From JBJHCA01 sp050485785 (GTDB lineage Bacteria; Bacteroidota; Bacteroidia; Chitinophagales; Saprospiraceae), in assembly GCA_050485785.1 (NCBI GenBank), contig JBJHCA010000002.1:16632-80631 (forward strand): DNA of 64,000 nt. The letters run 5' to 3'. The position numbers and the translations under genes are program-made. The notes under the pieces were generated by a model. It was not told where the DNA came from. It saw only the letters and a list, made by a program, of their open reading frames with translations, and ran no database searches. Position 1 is the stretch's first letter. Each line of letters begins with the position of its first letter. This document shows, piece by piece, positions 9,501-19,200 of the stretch.

Positions 9501-12500
9501 CCGTAGTAAATGTACCCGGGCCACCCCATTCAGAGAATTCAGTACCGCAATCTACGCGGATGTAAACATCGTATGATGTTTGAGCATCGAGTTCGGATAT
9601 AGTAAACGGTTGCTCTGTAATTGTAATGGTAGCCACACCGGTGGGTTCAAAACCTGCCGGTCCGTATTCGATTTCCCAGGCAGTACCTGGGCTGTTGTTA
9701 TCCCAATCGAATACAGCAGAATTAGCCGTTATCGAAGTAAACTCAAACCCTGAAGGAGCCAGACAATCTGCAGGCTCAAACTCAATGGCACCGGGGTCTG
9801 GGGTTGTGCTTCTGATTTCGCCGAAAATATCTACCGGCACAATGGCAGTGAGATCTTCACCAATGGCTTTGATATTCTCGTTTTGCGGATACAGATTAGT
9901 TTGGGCATTGATGAATACCGGATCAAAATCCACACTTAACGAATCAAATCCCGCGCCTTGCCAATCTTCGAGCGTTTCAAAATCTGTTCCAAAGTAACCT
10001 ATGTTAGTGTTGCCGGATATTGACTGCATGCTCAGTACATTATTGTTAGAAGTTACCTGAGCTGCAGTACTAGTGATATAAATACAATGTTTTGAACCGG
10101 AGTTTCCGTTTTCAATGTGAAAAATATTGTTCTTCAACACCACCGGACCACTTCCAGCAACAGATTGCCAGAAACCTCTTATATTGCTGGTACCAGTTGC
10201 TTCGGTATTGGCCAGAGAAATAGAGTTATGGTAAAAATGCAGATGCTCTGTTGCTGCCCCTAACACATAGATACCATACTGCGTACCACTATTGTTGATA
10301 TTATAAACCAGATTATTGTAAACATACAAAGGGTCTTCCTCGGTAGCAAAAACTCCACTAAAGTAAAATGGATACGCCAGCGAAGTACTGCTGGCAGCCT
10401 GTCCTAAAGAGTTATGGATGCGATTATTGTAAATTTCTGTACCCGTCATATTACCACCAACACTGTATATTCCGTAAAATGACCCGGTATTGGTACGGTT
10501 AGGACGTGAGATATCATTATCGGCAATTACACTTTGTTGAGTACCTCTAAGTCTGATACCGAATACATGGTAGTCATGCACAATATTATTAGTGATGGTA
10601 TTATTCAATGAACCTTCACCTGAGGATGCTGCATTGAGAGCAATTCCATAATAACCGCCAATGATGGAATTATTGGTAATTGTCAGGTGACTGGCAGCGG
10701 GACCAATAGTTGTAGCAGTGATGTCACTTGAACTGGCAACAATACCTGCAAATCCGGTTCCCGACTGATCTATATTATTCTGGATTACACAATTATGAAG
10801 TGTGATATGCTGAGCCATGTCTTTAAGATGAACAACCCAACCGAAGGTTCCGGTACCAGAAGACATAATATGAAGATCTTCAATAATCACATGACTTGAA
10901 CCAGTAAATCGAAGTGTATATCTGTCAGCACTCACAGAAGGTGCAAAATTGAGGACATTGCCATTACCGTTAACAGTAACTGTATTTGTTTCATTGGTGA
11001 GAGGAATATTGAACACTTCAACTTGTTCATAAATTGAATCTGTTTCAACATTAAGAACTACAGGTCCGGCAATTCCACCACAATAGAGATCCTCAAAAAA
11101 GTCGGTGAAGGTTGTATAGTCGGGATCTGTACCACCAAGGGTATAAGTTCCGGCAGGAAATGGAGGACACAATGTTGTGAATGTAAGGGGGCCGGCCCAA
11201 TCAGACAAGTCACCCGGTCCACAATTTGTCTGAATGTAAACATCATAGGTATTTTGAGTAGTAAGACCTGTAATCATAAATGCTGTTGAATCTGAAACCA
11301 CGGTGGTTCCGGAACCCTGAGTAAAGCCTTCCGGGCCAAATTCAATGTTCCAAGAACCGGCTTCGCTGTTATCGACCCACGAAATCCAGGCATAAGTATC
11401 GCTAATCAGGTCAGCGTTCATATCCGAAACAAAGAGACATGTTGGAGGCTGAAACTGGTAGGCCCCCGGGTCAGGATTTTCAGGCCGGATCTCACCGGTA
11501 ATATCCAAAGGAACAATGGCTGTGAGATCAGCCCCTATTTCTTTGATGGCACCATTTTGCGGTATTACCATCAGCTGTTCGTCCTGGAAAATTGGATTTT
11601 CAGTTGTAGACAATGAATCCATCCCTGTTCCCAACCAGTCTTCAAAAGTTTCATACCCTGTGCCAAAGTACCCGATGCCTGTGGTTCCTTCGGTACTGAC
11701 CATGCTAAGAACATTATTATTGGAATAGAAATCAGCACCGCTGTTGGTAAAATAGATGCAGTATTTGGTGCCACTGTTACCATTAGCTACATGGAATATA
11801 TTGTTCACCAACTGAACCGGTCCACTGCCGGCTATACTCTGGAAGTATGCCCGGATAGCGCTTGAACCCGTAGCTTCTGTATTGGCTAACGAAATGGTAT
11901 TATGATAAAAATTGAGGTAAGCGGTGTTAGCGCCCAATACATAAATACCGTATTGTATACCACTGTTGTTGATATTGAATACTGTATTATTGTAAATATT
12001 GACCGGTGCCAGTTCATCTCCCACAACTGCATTGAAATACATGGGGTAGGCCAGCGATGTACTGCTGGCTGCCATGCCCCGTGAGTTATGGATCTGATTA
12101 TTGGAGATATCAGTACCGGACCAATCTCCACCCAATGCATATACACCGTAAAAAGATGCTGTGTTAGTTCGGTTAGGCCGGGTCATTTCATTGGCATTGA
12201 TCGAGGAGTTGGTTAATGCCCTCACATATAACCCAAAAGAGTTATAGTCTATCACCAGATTGTTTTCAATTAGGTTATCGGCAGAACCTTCACCTGATGA
12301 AGGGCCATTGAAAGCTAAGCCATAATGTCCGCCAATGACTTCATTATTGGTAATGGTGATATTGTGACCAGTAAAACCGGCAGAAGTAGCCAGAGTATTA
12401 CTGTTGGTAACCACAATACCTGCAAATCCGGTACCGGTTTCCGTAATATTGTTTTCAATGGTACAATTGTCAATGGTAATATGTGAAGCTTCATTGGCAA

Positions 12501-15366
12501 TGTGGACTACCCAGCCATAAGTGGTATTACTGGATGATTGGATATGAAGATCCTCCAGCGTAATGTAGCTGGCACCGTCAAACCGTACAGTTGGACGATC
12601 TGCAGAAACAGATGGTGAGAAGTCAATGACGTTGCCATTGCCCTGAATGGTGACAGTACTGGAATCTGAAGCTCCGGAGATGGGCGTAAAATAAATTTGC
12701 TCTTCAAAGGGTCCGGAATTGGGTTCTACTATAACAGTAAGATGCCCGTTGATTCCACCACATTCAAAATAGTCAATGAGTTCAGTGAAGTTCAGGAAAT
12801 CGGATGAAGGAGTACCTAAAGTAACGGTGCCACTGATCAGATCACAGAGTGTGGAGAAAGTAAACGGGCCGGCCCAATCGCTGTTGACGCCCATTGCACA
12901 GATGGACTGTATATAGAAGTCATAAGAAGTTTGCGATGAGAGTCCTTCGAGTTCTGTAAAGGTTTCAACAGTAACGCCGGCTGTGCCGCTTCCCTGCACA
13001 AAACCTTCAGGGCCGTATTCGTAGTTAAATGCCACTGATGGGGAGTTTTCAAACCATGACACGGTAGCAGAAACATCAGTAACATCAGCAGAAAGGCCTC
13101 CCGGTGATGCACAAGCGGGAGGTTCAAATTGAATAGCTCCTGCCGAAGGTGTATTTGGGCGCTGGACACCGAAAAAGTCAAAAGGAGCTACATCGTTTAG
13201 GTCTGTACCTAAAGTTGCCACCACTCCGGTTTGAGGTTCAAGATTCGAAGTCTCATCAATAAAATCGGGGTCAATGGCTACACTGTTTGAATCGAAACCT
13301 GCATCCTGCCAATCTTCCATTGATTGAATAGCAGAGCCGTAAAAGCCAATGTTATTGGTACCTCCCGGGCTTGCCAGGCTGATCACGTTATGATCAGAAT
13401 ACACCTCTGCATTGGCATTACTGATGTAAATACCGGTGTTTACACCTGTATTGCCATTGTTTATATGAAAGATATTGTTTTTTAAATCGATAGGGCCGGC
13501 ATTGACAGAAAAGAAAAACCCACGTATGGCACTGGTACCTGTAGCACCAGTATGGGCGAGTGACACAGAGTTATGGTAAACATTGACATGTTGTGTGGCT
13601 GTACCCAGGAAGTAGATACCATACTGTGTACCGCTATTATTAATATTATAAATCAGGTTGTTATAGATATTTGCAGGAGAGGAAGAAGTGCCAAATGTAC
13701 CGGTGCTGTATATGGGATAAGCCGCAGAAGTACTGCTGGCAGCAAGGCCCAGGTTGTTATGAACGATGTTGTTGTAAACATCGGTTCCGGCCATACCGCT
13801 GTTGAGGTAAATACCATAAAAAGTACCGGTTTGTACACGGTTAGGTCTGGTAATTTCATTTCCATAAAAAACACTGTTTTCCTGTCCCCTGATATAAAGA
13901 CCATACAAGTGAAAATCGCGAATAACATTATTGGCGATATAGTTATTCTGTGACCAGGGAGCACCGGTTGGCCCGTTTACCACCAATCCATAGTATCCAC
14001 CAATAATTTCACAGTTAGTCACGGTGAGGTTACTCACGGATAAGCCATTGGTTACTGCACTGGTATTACTGGTACTGGAAGCAAAGGCTGCATATAGAGT
14101 ACCGGTAGCCGTAGTATTGGCTTCAATAATACAATTGTTGAAAGTAACATGGTTTGTATTATCCAACAAATGAACGGTAAAGCCAAACTCCCCGCTTACA
14201 GATCCCAGAGAGAGTATGTGCAAACTGTCGATTATCACATAGCTTGTACCGATCATTTTAAGCGTGGCGCGCTCATTGGTATTGGTTGCGAGATACTGCA
14301 AGGTATTTCCATTACCATTGATTGTTACAACAGCGTTCGGGCCTGAGCCCGGAAACTCCTCAAAAGTTATTTGTTCAAAAAACGGGCCTGACCCTGGAGT
14401 AACATTGATAACAACATTTCCAGCAACACCACCACAGTTTAGAATTTCGGCCAACTCAGTAAAGTTATCGAAATCAGCACTTGAACCTCCAACAGTATAA
14501 GTACCTTCTTCAAGAGGCAAGCACAGGGTAGTAAATGTAAGCGGCCCAATCCAATTGCTGAATCCATCTGCGCCACAATCCTCACGAACCCAAAATTCAT
14601 ATTGTGTCGTCGGATCAAGGTTTTCAGCTTCAAAAGAAGTTTCCATAACCGGTGTACCTGCAGCAATTGGCTCACCGGTGCCTGCAGCCTGTACAACAGC
14701 CTCCCAGCTATTGTCAATACTTGGAGAAATCCAGGAAAACACCGCTGATGTTGCGCCTAATTCAGTAATGGAAGGATTAACTGGATCAATGCATGAAGGT
14801 ATGGAGTCAATAAATACATGCAAAGTCCACGTATTATTTACAACATAAGCATATTGCAAATTACAACCAGCAGGGTTGGTACCAAAAACACGTTTCGCGT
14901 CCATAAGAAAGGTAATATTTCCTGTTAACCCGTTAAACTCGGTTAGGCTTCTTTGGTGGCTAACGGTACCTCCGGCATTTGTAGTACCGGCTGCATAAAC
15001 CATTTCGCCGGTATCATAGGTTGATGACCAAATTCTGCTGCGCTGTTCCGACATCCATGAACCACCCTGTGAGATCATGTCGTATTCCACATCCACACCA
15101 GTTATCCACATACCTTCGGGGATAACAAATGACATGGAATCAGCACATGGTGCAATGGTTGAAGGATCAGCAGGACTTTCATGGAAAGATTCAATATCGC
15201 CCCCAGAAAAAGTCATGGACAAAGTATCGCCAAAGGCAAATGAAGATAAGGCGGACAGGCTTAATAACATCAATGCAGCAAAACCTGTGACAAAACTGCT
15301 AATCCTATAACTGTCAAGTTTTGGAGCAAGCCGATGATTGGTAAGCATAGTACGGGTAAATTTCAT
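6583..15366 (-). CDS. Giant T9SS-secreted modular protein A (FN3, three beta-helix modules, Ig/PKD-like, sorting domain)
   Basis: The product has 2,927 aa. I chose ATG 15366 (MKFTRTML) over a more upstream in-frame codon at 15462 because a hydrophobic segment, about residues 22-46, then sits in signal-anchor position. Order: an unnamed ~140-aa module (about 48-190); FN3; three beta-helix modules of ~467 aa (about 282-750, 842-1308, 1400-1866) separated by FN3 domains; FN3; a cleaved-adhesin-like jelly roll (about 1952-2124, opening LPFFEGFDG and closing GWAIDDVYV); two FN3; a CHU_C-like Ig domain interrupted by a cassette; PKD/Ig-like repeats; and a type A sorting domain (YPNPFEQF to the C-terminus). 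FN3 units carry WDIEYGxxGF and TSYDVYVRADCG. Each helix module ends with a RPxTPDPGAxEFEP-like cap. Six Tyr in a row occur near residue 2515. Function is probably surface display or adhesion (inference); no enzyme motif is seen. Confidence 0.9.
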   Translation of the reverse strand: MKFTRTMLTNHRLAPKLDSYRISSFVTGFAALMLLSLSALSSFAFGDTLSMTFSGGDIESFHESPADPSTIAPCADSMSFVIPEGMWITGVDVEYDMISQGGSWMSEQRSRIWSSTYDTGEMVYAAGTTNAGGTVSHQRSLTEFNGLTGNITFLMDAKRVFGTNPAGCNLQYAYVVNNTWTLHVFIDSIPSCIDPVNPSITELGATSAVFSWISPSIDNSWEAVVQAAGTGEPIAAGTPVMETSFEAENLDPTTQYEFWVREDCGADGFSNWIGPLTFTTLCLPLEEGTYTVGGSSADFDNFTELAEILNCGGVAGNVVINVTPGSGPFFEQITFEEFPGSGPNAVVTINGNGNTLQYLATNTNERATLKMIGTSYVIIDSLHILSLGSVSGEFGFTVHLLDNTNHVTFNNCIIEANTTATGTLYAAFASSTSNTSAVTNGLSVSNLTVTNCEIIGGYYGLVVNGPTGAPWSQNNYIANNVIRDFHLYGLYIRGQENSVFYGNEITRPNRVQTGTFYGIYLNSGMAGTDVYNNIVHNNLGLAASSTSAAYPIYSTGTFGTSSSPANIYNNLIYNINNSGTQYGIYFLGTATQHVNVYHNSVSLAHTGATGTSAIRGFFFSVNAGPIDLKNNIFHINNGNTGVNTGIYISNANAEVYSDHNVISLASPGGTNNIGFYGSAIQSMEDWQDAGFDSNSVAIDPDFIDETSNLEPQTGVVATLGTDLNDVAPFDFFGVQRPNTPSAGAIQFEPPACASPGGLSADVTDVSATVSWFENSPSVAFNYEYGPEGFVQGSGTAGVTVETFTELEGLSSQTSYDFYIQSICAMGVNSDWAGPFTFSTLCDLISGTVTLGTPSSDFLNFTELIDYFECGGINGHLTVIVEPNSGPFEEQIYFTPISGASDSSTVTIQGNGNVIDFSPSVSADRPTVRFDGASYITLEDLHIQSSSNTTYGWVVHIANEASHITIDNCTIENNITETGTGFAGIVVTNSNTLATSAGFTGHNITITNNEVIGGHYGLAFNGPSSGEGSADNLIENNLVIDYNSFGLYVRALTNSSINANEMTRPNRTNTASFYGVYALGGDWSGTDISNNQIHNSRGMAASSTSLAYPMYFNAVVGDELAPVNIYNNTVFNINNSGIQYGIYVLGANTAYLNFYHNTISLANTEATGSSAIRAYFQSIAGSGPVQLVNNIFHVANGNSGTKYCIYFTNSGADFYSNNNVLSMVSTEGTTGIGYFGTGYETFEDWLGTGMDSLSTTENPIFQDEQLMVIPQNGAIKEIGADLTAIVPLDITGEIRPENPDPGAYQFQPPTCLFVSDMNADLISDTYAWISWVDNSEAGSWNIEFGPEGFTQGSGTTVVSDSTAFMITGLTTQNTYDVYIQTNCGPGDLSDWAGPLTFTTLCPPFPAGTYTLGGTDPDYTTFTDFFEDLYCGGIAGPVVLNVETDSIYEQVEVFNIPLTNETNTVTVNGNGNVLNFAPSVSADRYTLRFTGSSHVIIEDLHIMSSGTGTFGWVVHLKDMAQHITLHNCVIQNNIDQSGTGFAGIVASSSDITATTIGPAASHLTITNNSIIGGYYGIALNAASSGEGSLNNTITNNIVHDYHVFGIRLRGTQQSVIADNDISRPNRTNTGSFYGIYSVGGNMTGTEIYNNRIHNSLGQAASSTSLAYPFYFSGVFATEEDPLYVYNNLVYNINNSGTQYGIYVLGAATEHLHFYHNSISLANTEATGTSNIRGFWQSVAGSGPVVLKNNIFHIENGNSGSKHCIYITSTAAQVTSNNNVLSMQSISGNTNIGYFGTDFETLEDWQGAGFDSLSVDFDPVFINAQTNLYPQNENIKAIGEDLTAIVPVDIFGEIRSTTPDPGAIEFEPADCLAPSGFEFTSITANSAVFDWDNNSPGTAWEIEYGPAGFEPTGVATITITEQPFTISELDAQTSYDVYIRVDCGTEFSEWGGPGTFTTACEAYVLPFFEGFDGVSVPCWTFPDGQSNWQFGNSWPPPSSQTGVPHAFFNWSPSVSNYSFSMLSPIFDATEATNDILLDYVLFLNGFSTAGSPNFMVVEYKTLSADNWITIDSINYQDYGNVDTEFNKTDEVLTGMSGQMFQIRFRVFGESSSSLNGWAIDDVYVRELSLCPQVSDIVVSDITSTTALVAWTENGSATSWDIEYGPTGFEPTGIPTVTGVTNPYMISGLDELTSYDVYVRADCGALGTSPWTEPYWVDPVTFTTQAVCPQVANIEVDSITPFSAVVSWTEQGTATLWDIEYDTAGFTPTGIPTVSGVTNPYSITGLDENTSYDVYIRADCVADGTSVWVGPVEFTTDCVPPDISVLGDTICSGESTMLFAFSSDAEANFNWYDAPEGGNLISQSDTLVTPELTSTTTYYVEASSGAGSFNVGPLDPTIGAASSFTSLSAQSMIFEVYQTMTIEQVTMFPSGTGLIDLEVRTDDNDVTIFNQVYSVTGDGNSPVVVNVNLTLEPGEYWIGGNTSTSTTGLIRNSSGAVYPYEIPGLMAITGNTFSPGYYYYYYNWLISAGCTGDRVPVTAVVEPAPDVDLGSDMTICESDSLILEGPEGYDDYLWTITTASGIDFSLDQSILVEETGTYALAVTSAFGCMASDTVDISVSALPEFEVSATNTSLCIGDSVTLTATGTDLVFSWSHDVENGVTFAPDETATYTVTATNADGCTAEQQITITVNEYPDVTAGASATEVCSGNMVTLTGSGADSYEWSHGVTDGEPFVITETTTFTVVGTSNGCSSEAEITITVNPLPEVSLTLAVDTVCIENGPVTLTGGSPEGGEWSGPGVTDNTFDPTDLDPGTYTIIYTYTDANGCSAEAQGEIVVELCVNIRDITLTDVVVYPNPFEQFVDITWNQLPGSDAEFRVIDLMGRTLSLTQLDDQQAAAGTYRLELSSLPAGSYFLEIRSGEAVFRTTLVRIQ
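9766..14520 (-). repeat. Three beta-helix/FN3 supra-repeats in gene A
   Basis: Modules lie at 13114-14520, 11440-12843 and 9766-11166, each about 1.40 kb and each starting almost exactly 1,677 bp after the one before. Shared marks are a GTYTLGG-like opening, a NGNGN strand, the coil GGYYGxxxNG, LYGxxxRGxE, NNIFH and NNVxS, and an end cap with GAxEFEP. Boundaries were placed by hand on flanking Cys codons. Confidence 0.8.
14800..15225 (-). repeat. Unnamed ~140-aa module, copy in gene A
   Basis: One of six copies in the array. Marks: SGGDI near the start, PEGMWITGVDVEYDM, SWMSEQRSR, a FNGLTG turn, DAKRVFG, and a closing NNTWTLHV strand. In this protein it follows the signal segment directly. 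Confidence 0.75.
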
Positions 15367-15729
15367 AATAGAAAGATTTAAATGTATCTGAGTTGGGTAG
15401 TTAAAAAGGTTTAGTAGGAATTGATCACCATTCACCGGCAATGATTGAGGTCGGTTTGCCAATGAAACATGATCATAATAACGTGAACAGACAGCTTCCG
15501 AAGAACTTGCCTTGCCGACTTCATTTCGTTTTTCAGGAAAGGTTGCTGAATAGGTTTATGACCAGAGGTGATTGACAAGGCAGCACAGGTTTCCGGATTG
15601 CTGACCTGATGGCCGAATTGGAAGCTTTGACATTCCAATTTTACATTGACCGGCACAATGCGGTCTATATTCCGGGAATATGTATATGGAAACGCTACCT
15701 GTATAACAAGCACTTATTTGTTTGAAACG
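15367..15729 (-). other. Leader of giant gene A, with inverted repeats
   Basis: This ~360-base stretch separates the promoter from the start of gene A, and no gene was recognised in it. It holds two perfect inverted repeats: AATTGGAA/TTCCAATT at 15616-15640 with a 9-base loop, and ATATTCC/GGAATAT at 15667-15681 around a single base. They could fold in the 5' untranslated RNA or bind a regulator. Confidence 0.5.
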
Positions 15730-15761
15730 CAAATATAGGGATACTTTTTGAAGTATAAAAA
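15730..15761 (-). promoter_or_regulatory. Promoter of giant gene A with an internal palindrome
   Basis: The minus strand has TATATTTG (15730-15737) as -7 box and a five-T run (15757-15761) at the -33 position, 19 bases apart. Between them sits a perfect inverted repeat, ATACTT/AAGTAT with a TTTG loop (15741-15756), placed where a repressor or activator could act. Confidence 0.6.
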
Positions 15762-16140
15762 CATACATTAACTTAATTTCTTACAATCTAAATATTTTTC
15801 ATTTTAACTAATGCTTTGTATTTAATCTTTTTAATTTTTATCATTTCTTTTTATTCCATAATAAGTTTACATGCTTTATTTTATTCATTATTTAATCACG
15901 TATAATTAAGCTTTATCTTATTTGAATATCACTTTTTGAATTCTATATCCCGTATAAATATTTACCCTTTTCGCTATTTTGACAGAATTTTCGAACGAAA
16001 ATCCGTCTGGTCGTGCATCTTATTGAACTCAGATCGATTCTTGATTCCATAAACTATTGCCGACGCGTTATTACCCTGCGTGCCATGCCAGGTTTTCGGC
16101 GATGCACAACAAAGAGTTATATAAAACAGCAATCCCAAAA
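15762..16140. other. AT-rich gap between giant genes B and A
   Basis: Very AT-rich up to about 15970, then mixed sequence towards the gene B terminator. I see no gene, tRNA or clear repeat in it. Confidence 0.5.
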
Positions 16141-16177
16141 CAAAAACCGGGTACCAACCTTTTAAGTCGATACCCGG
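16141..16177 (-). terminator. Intrinsic terminator of giant gene B
   Basis: Stem CCGGGTA (16147-16153) pairs with TACCCGG (16171-16177). On the minus strand it is followed by TTTTTG. It lies about 87 bp past the stop. The loop begins CCAACCTTTTAAGTC, close to the loop of the gene E terminator. Confidence 0.75.
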
Positions 16178-16263
16178 CATTTATTTGGTTGATCCGGCCG
16201 AGGACAGGACTATCTTTATTGATCACTTTTTGTTTTCCGGGCACCTGAGGCCCGTGGTCATGT

Positions 16264-19200
16264 TTACTTCATTTTAACCATTGTACTTCTGAACACAGCT
16301 CCACCTGAACGAAGCTCCAGGATGTAAGAGCCTGCGGCCAGCGAATTGAGTTCAAGTCTGTACGTACCTGCAGATGCCTGCTGTTCGTCAAGCGTGGTCA
16401 ACATCAGTGTGCGCCCCGTCATATCGATGATGCGCAGCTGTGCGTCCATGCCCGGCAGTTGCTTCCAGGTAACATCTACAAATTGCTCAAACGGGTTAGG
16501 GTAAACCGCTACGTTAGTGAGCGTGATATCGCGGATGCTGACGCAGGTCTGAACTACGATATCAGCCTGGGCTTCGGCAGTACAACCGTTGGCATCGGTA
16601 AACGTATACGTAATAGTGTACACACCGGGTTCCAGATCTGAGGGATCAAATATACTGCCTGTAACACCTGTGCCCGACCAATCACCACCGGCCGGCGAGC
16701 CACCTGTCAGGTTAACAGAACCACTTTCGATACAAACGCTGTCAACGCCCGGAGTAAGGCTCACTTCAGGAATCGGGTTCACCACGATGGTTACTTCGGC
16801 TTCAGATGAACATCCGTTGGCAGTACCCACCACAGTGAAAGTAGTGGTTTCTTCAATGGTAAAAGGTTCCCCATCAGTTACCCCGTGCGACCATTCGTAG
16901 GATTCTGCTCCACTACCGGTAAGTGTAACCATATCGCCGGCACAAACTTCCGTTGCCGAGGCATTGGCCATTACTTCCGGATATTCATTGACCACAATAA
17001 TGATCTGCTGTTCTGAAGTACAACCTTCTGCATTAATGGCTGTAACCGTGTAGGTAGTTGTTTCAATGGGCATGAATGCTACGCCGTTTTCCACATCATG
17101 CGACCATGAGAACACGAGATTAGCTCCTGATGCCGTAAGGGTTACATCATCACCCATACAAACTTCCGTGGCAGAAGCAACTACTTCAAACTGTGGCAGA
17201 GGAGTAAGGGTAATTTCAAAAGTGTCTGAACCAATACATCCTTGAGAACTGGTCACTGCCAAAGCGTAGGTACCGGCTTCAGCCACCATCAATGACTGTG
17301 CCGTTGAAAAGTCTATACCGGCAGTAGTTGTGATCGTCCACAAGTATTCATCAAATCCTTCCGGTCCTTCGAGCAGAATAGAATCTCCTTCGCAAAAAGC
17401 CACATCAGCACCTAAATTCACCATAGGTGCAGGTTCAACCACAGCGGTTACCGGCATACGCGGGCTGACACAACCAAAGCCAGCACGGTAAAACACCTCA
17501 CCATTGAAGCCTCTGTTGGCATTGTTACCGGTAAACTGACCACACAAACCGGAACCTACTGTCAGTGTGAGGTCAGCATTGGAATAAGGAGTAGGACCTG
17601 TGACGTTGGTATAAGCAGAATTGTAGTTCAGGTATATACCCGTCAACTCCCCTTCATAAATTTCAATGGGCGTAGGCAACTGTATGTTGAACAATTGCCC
17701 ACTGGTAGTAGAAGGTATATTGATAGTTGCATGAAGGGTCCATGCACCTGGATTGAGCTCATTACCCAGGTAAGTTCCCATGCGGGTATATACATTTACG
17801 GTAGTATTAGTGGCCGTAGCATTTGCTCTGGCATAGAAGCTGTCAATGGCAATATCCTGGTTAGGAAGGATATCAAACATGACTCCACCGCCGCAACTGT
17901 TTCCACCCTGATTTTGAGTAAACAATGAATTGGGTATGGGAACAGTCCCAGACACTGAGGATACATAGAAAGTTGAAGTAGACTGAAGTCCGGGAATTTC
18001 AAAAACATCGCCTTCAAATAAAATATCGCCTCCTTCCGGCTGATCGTACCAGGCAAAAGATGCTGCAGTGTCCAGTGAGCCTGCAGACAGCATAGCCGTT
18101 CCTCCCTGACAAACAGTATCACCCAAAACCGTCAGATCCGGTGGGGCACACAGCGTGAACCAAGAAACAGGGCCGGTCCAGAATGAAGTACCGTCCACTC
18201 CGCAATTAGCTCTCACGTAAACATCATAAAAAGACAATTCATTGAGGCCGGTAATTGTGTATGGGTTGGTAACTCCTGAAACAGATGGAATTCCTGTAGG
18301 AGTAAAGCCTAATTCTCCATATTCGATATCCCAGCTTAGGGCATATCCTAAGTCGGTCCATGATACAAGGACTGACTCAGAAGTAATGTCGTCCACTTCA
18401 ATATCAGACACGGCAGGACAAAGATCGAGCGTGGTAAAGGTCACGGGATCCATCCAGTGAGGTTCTGTCCAGATTGACGTACCGGAAGCACCACAATCTG
18501 CTCTAACATAAACCTCATAAGTTGTTGCCGGATCAAGGCCGGAAATGGCAAACGGGTTACTTACACCGGAAACGGTAGGAACACCTGTTGGGATAAAGCC
18601 CTGCGGGCCATATTCAATATCCCATAGGGTGGAAGTACCGGGGCTGTCCCATGAAACGGTTGCACCGTCATTGGTAATGGCTGAAACCACGATATTGGTA
18701 ACCGGGGCACAATCCGTAACCGTAAACTCAACCGCACCCGGGTCAGGTGTAGTACTTCTTACGGTGCCACCTATATCGACCGGCACTGTAGCGGTCAGGT
18801 TTTCGCCCAGGCCTTTTATGGCTGGGTTTTGCGGCGTTAGATTCAGCTGAGCGCTGACAAACTGCGGATTTGAAGTAACACTTAACGAGTCAAACCCTGC
18901 GCTTTGCCAGGCAGACAAGGTGCTGTAATCCGTTCCGAAGTATCCAATATTACTGGTACCGGTAGTGGATTGCATGCTTAGCACATTATTGTTGGATGTT
19001 ACTTGAGCTGCCGTACTGGTGATGTAGATACCGTATTTAACTCCGTTATTGCCATTCTCAATGTGGAATATATTGTTCTTGAGCACCACGGGACCACTAC
19101 CGGCTACAGATTGCCAGAAACCTCTGATGGCACTGGTTCCGGTAGCCTGTGTATTGGCCAGAGAGATAGAATTGTGGTAGAAATTGATGTACTGTGTTGT

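Noticed and set aside
15367..15462. Longer N-termini for giant genes A, B and C
   Set aside because: The upstream extensions place 18-32 mostly polar residues before the signal sequence and lie in leader DNA; starts at 15366, 26004 and 34711 give normal export signals.
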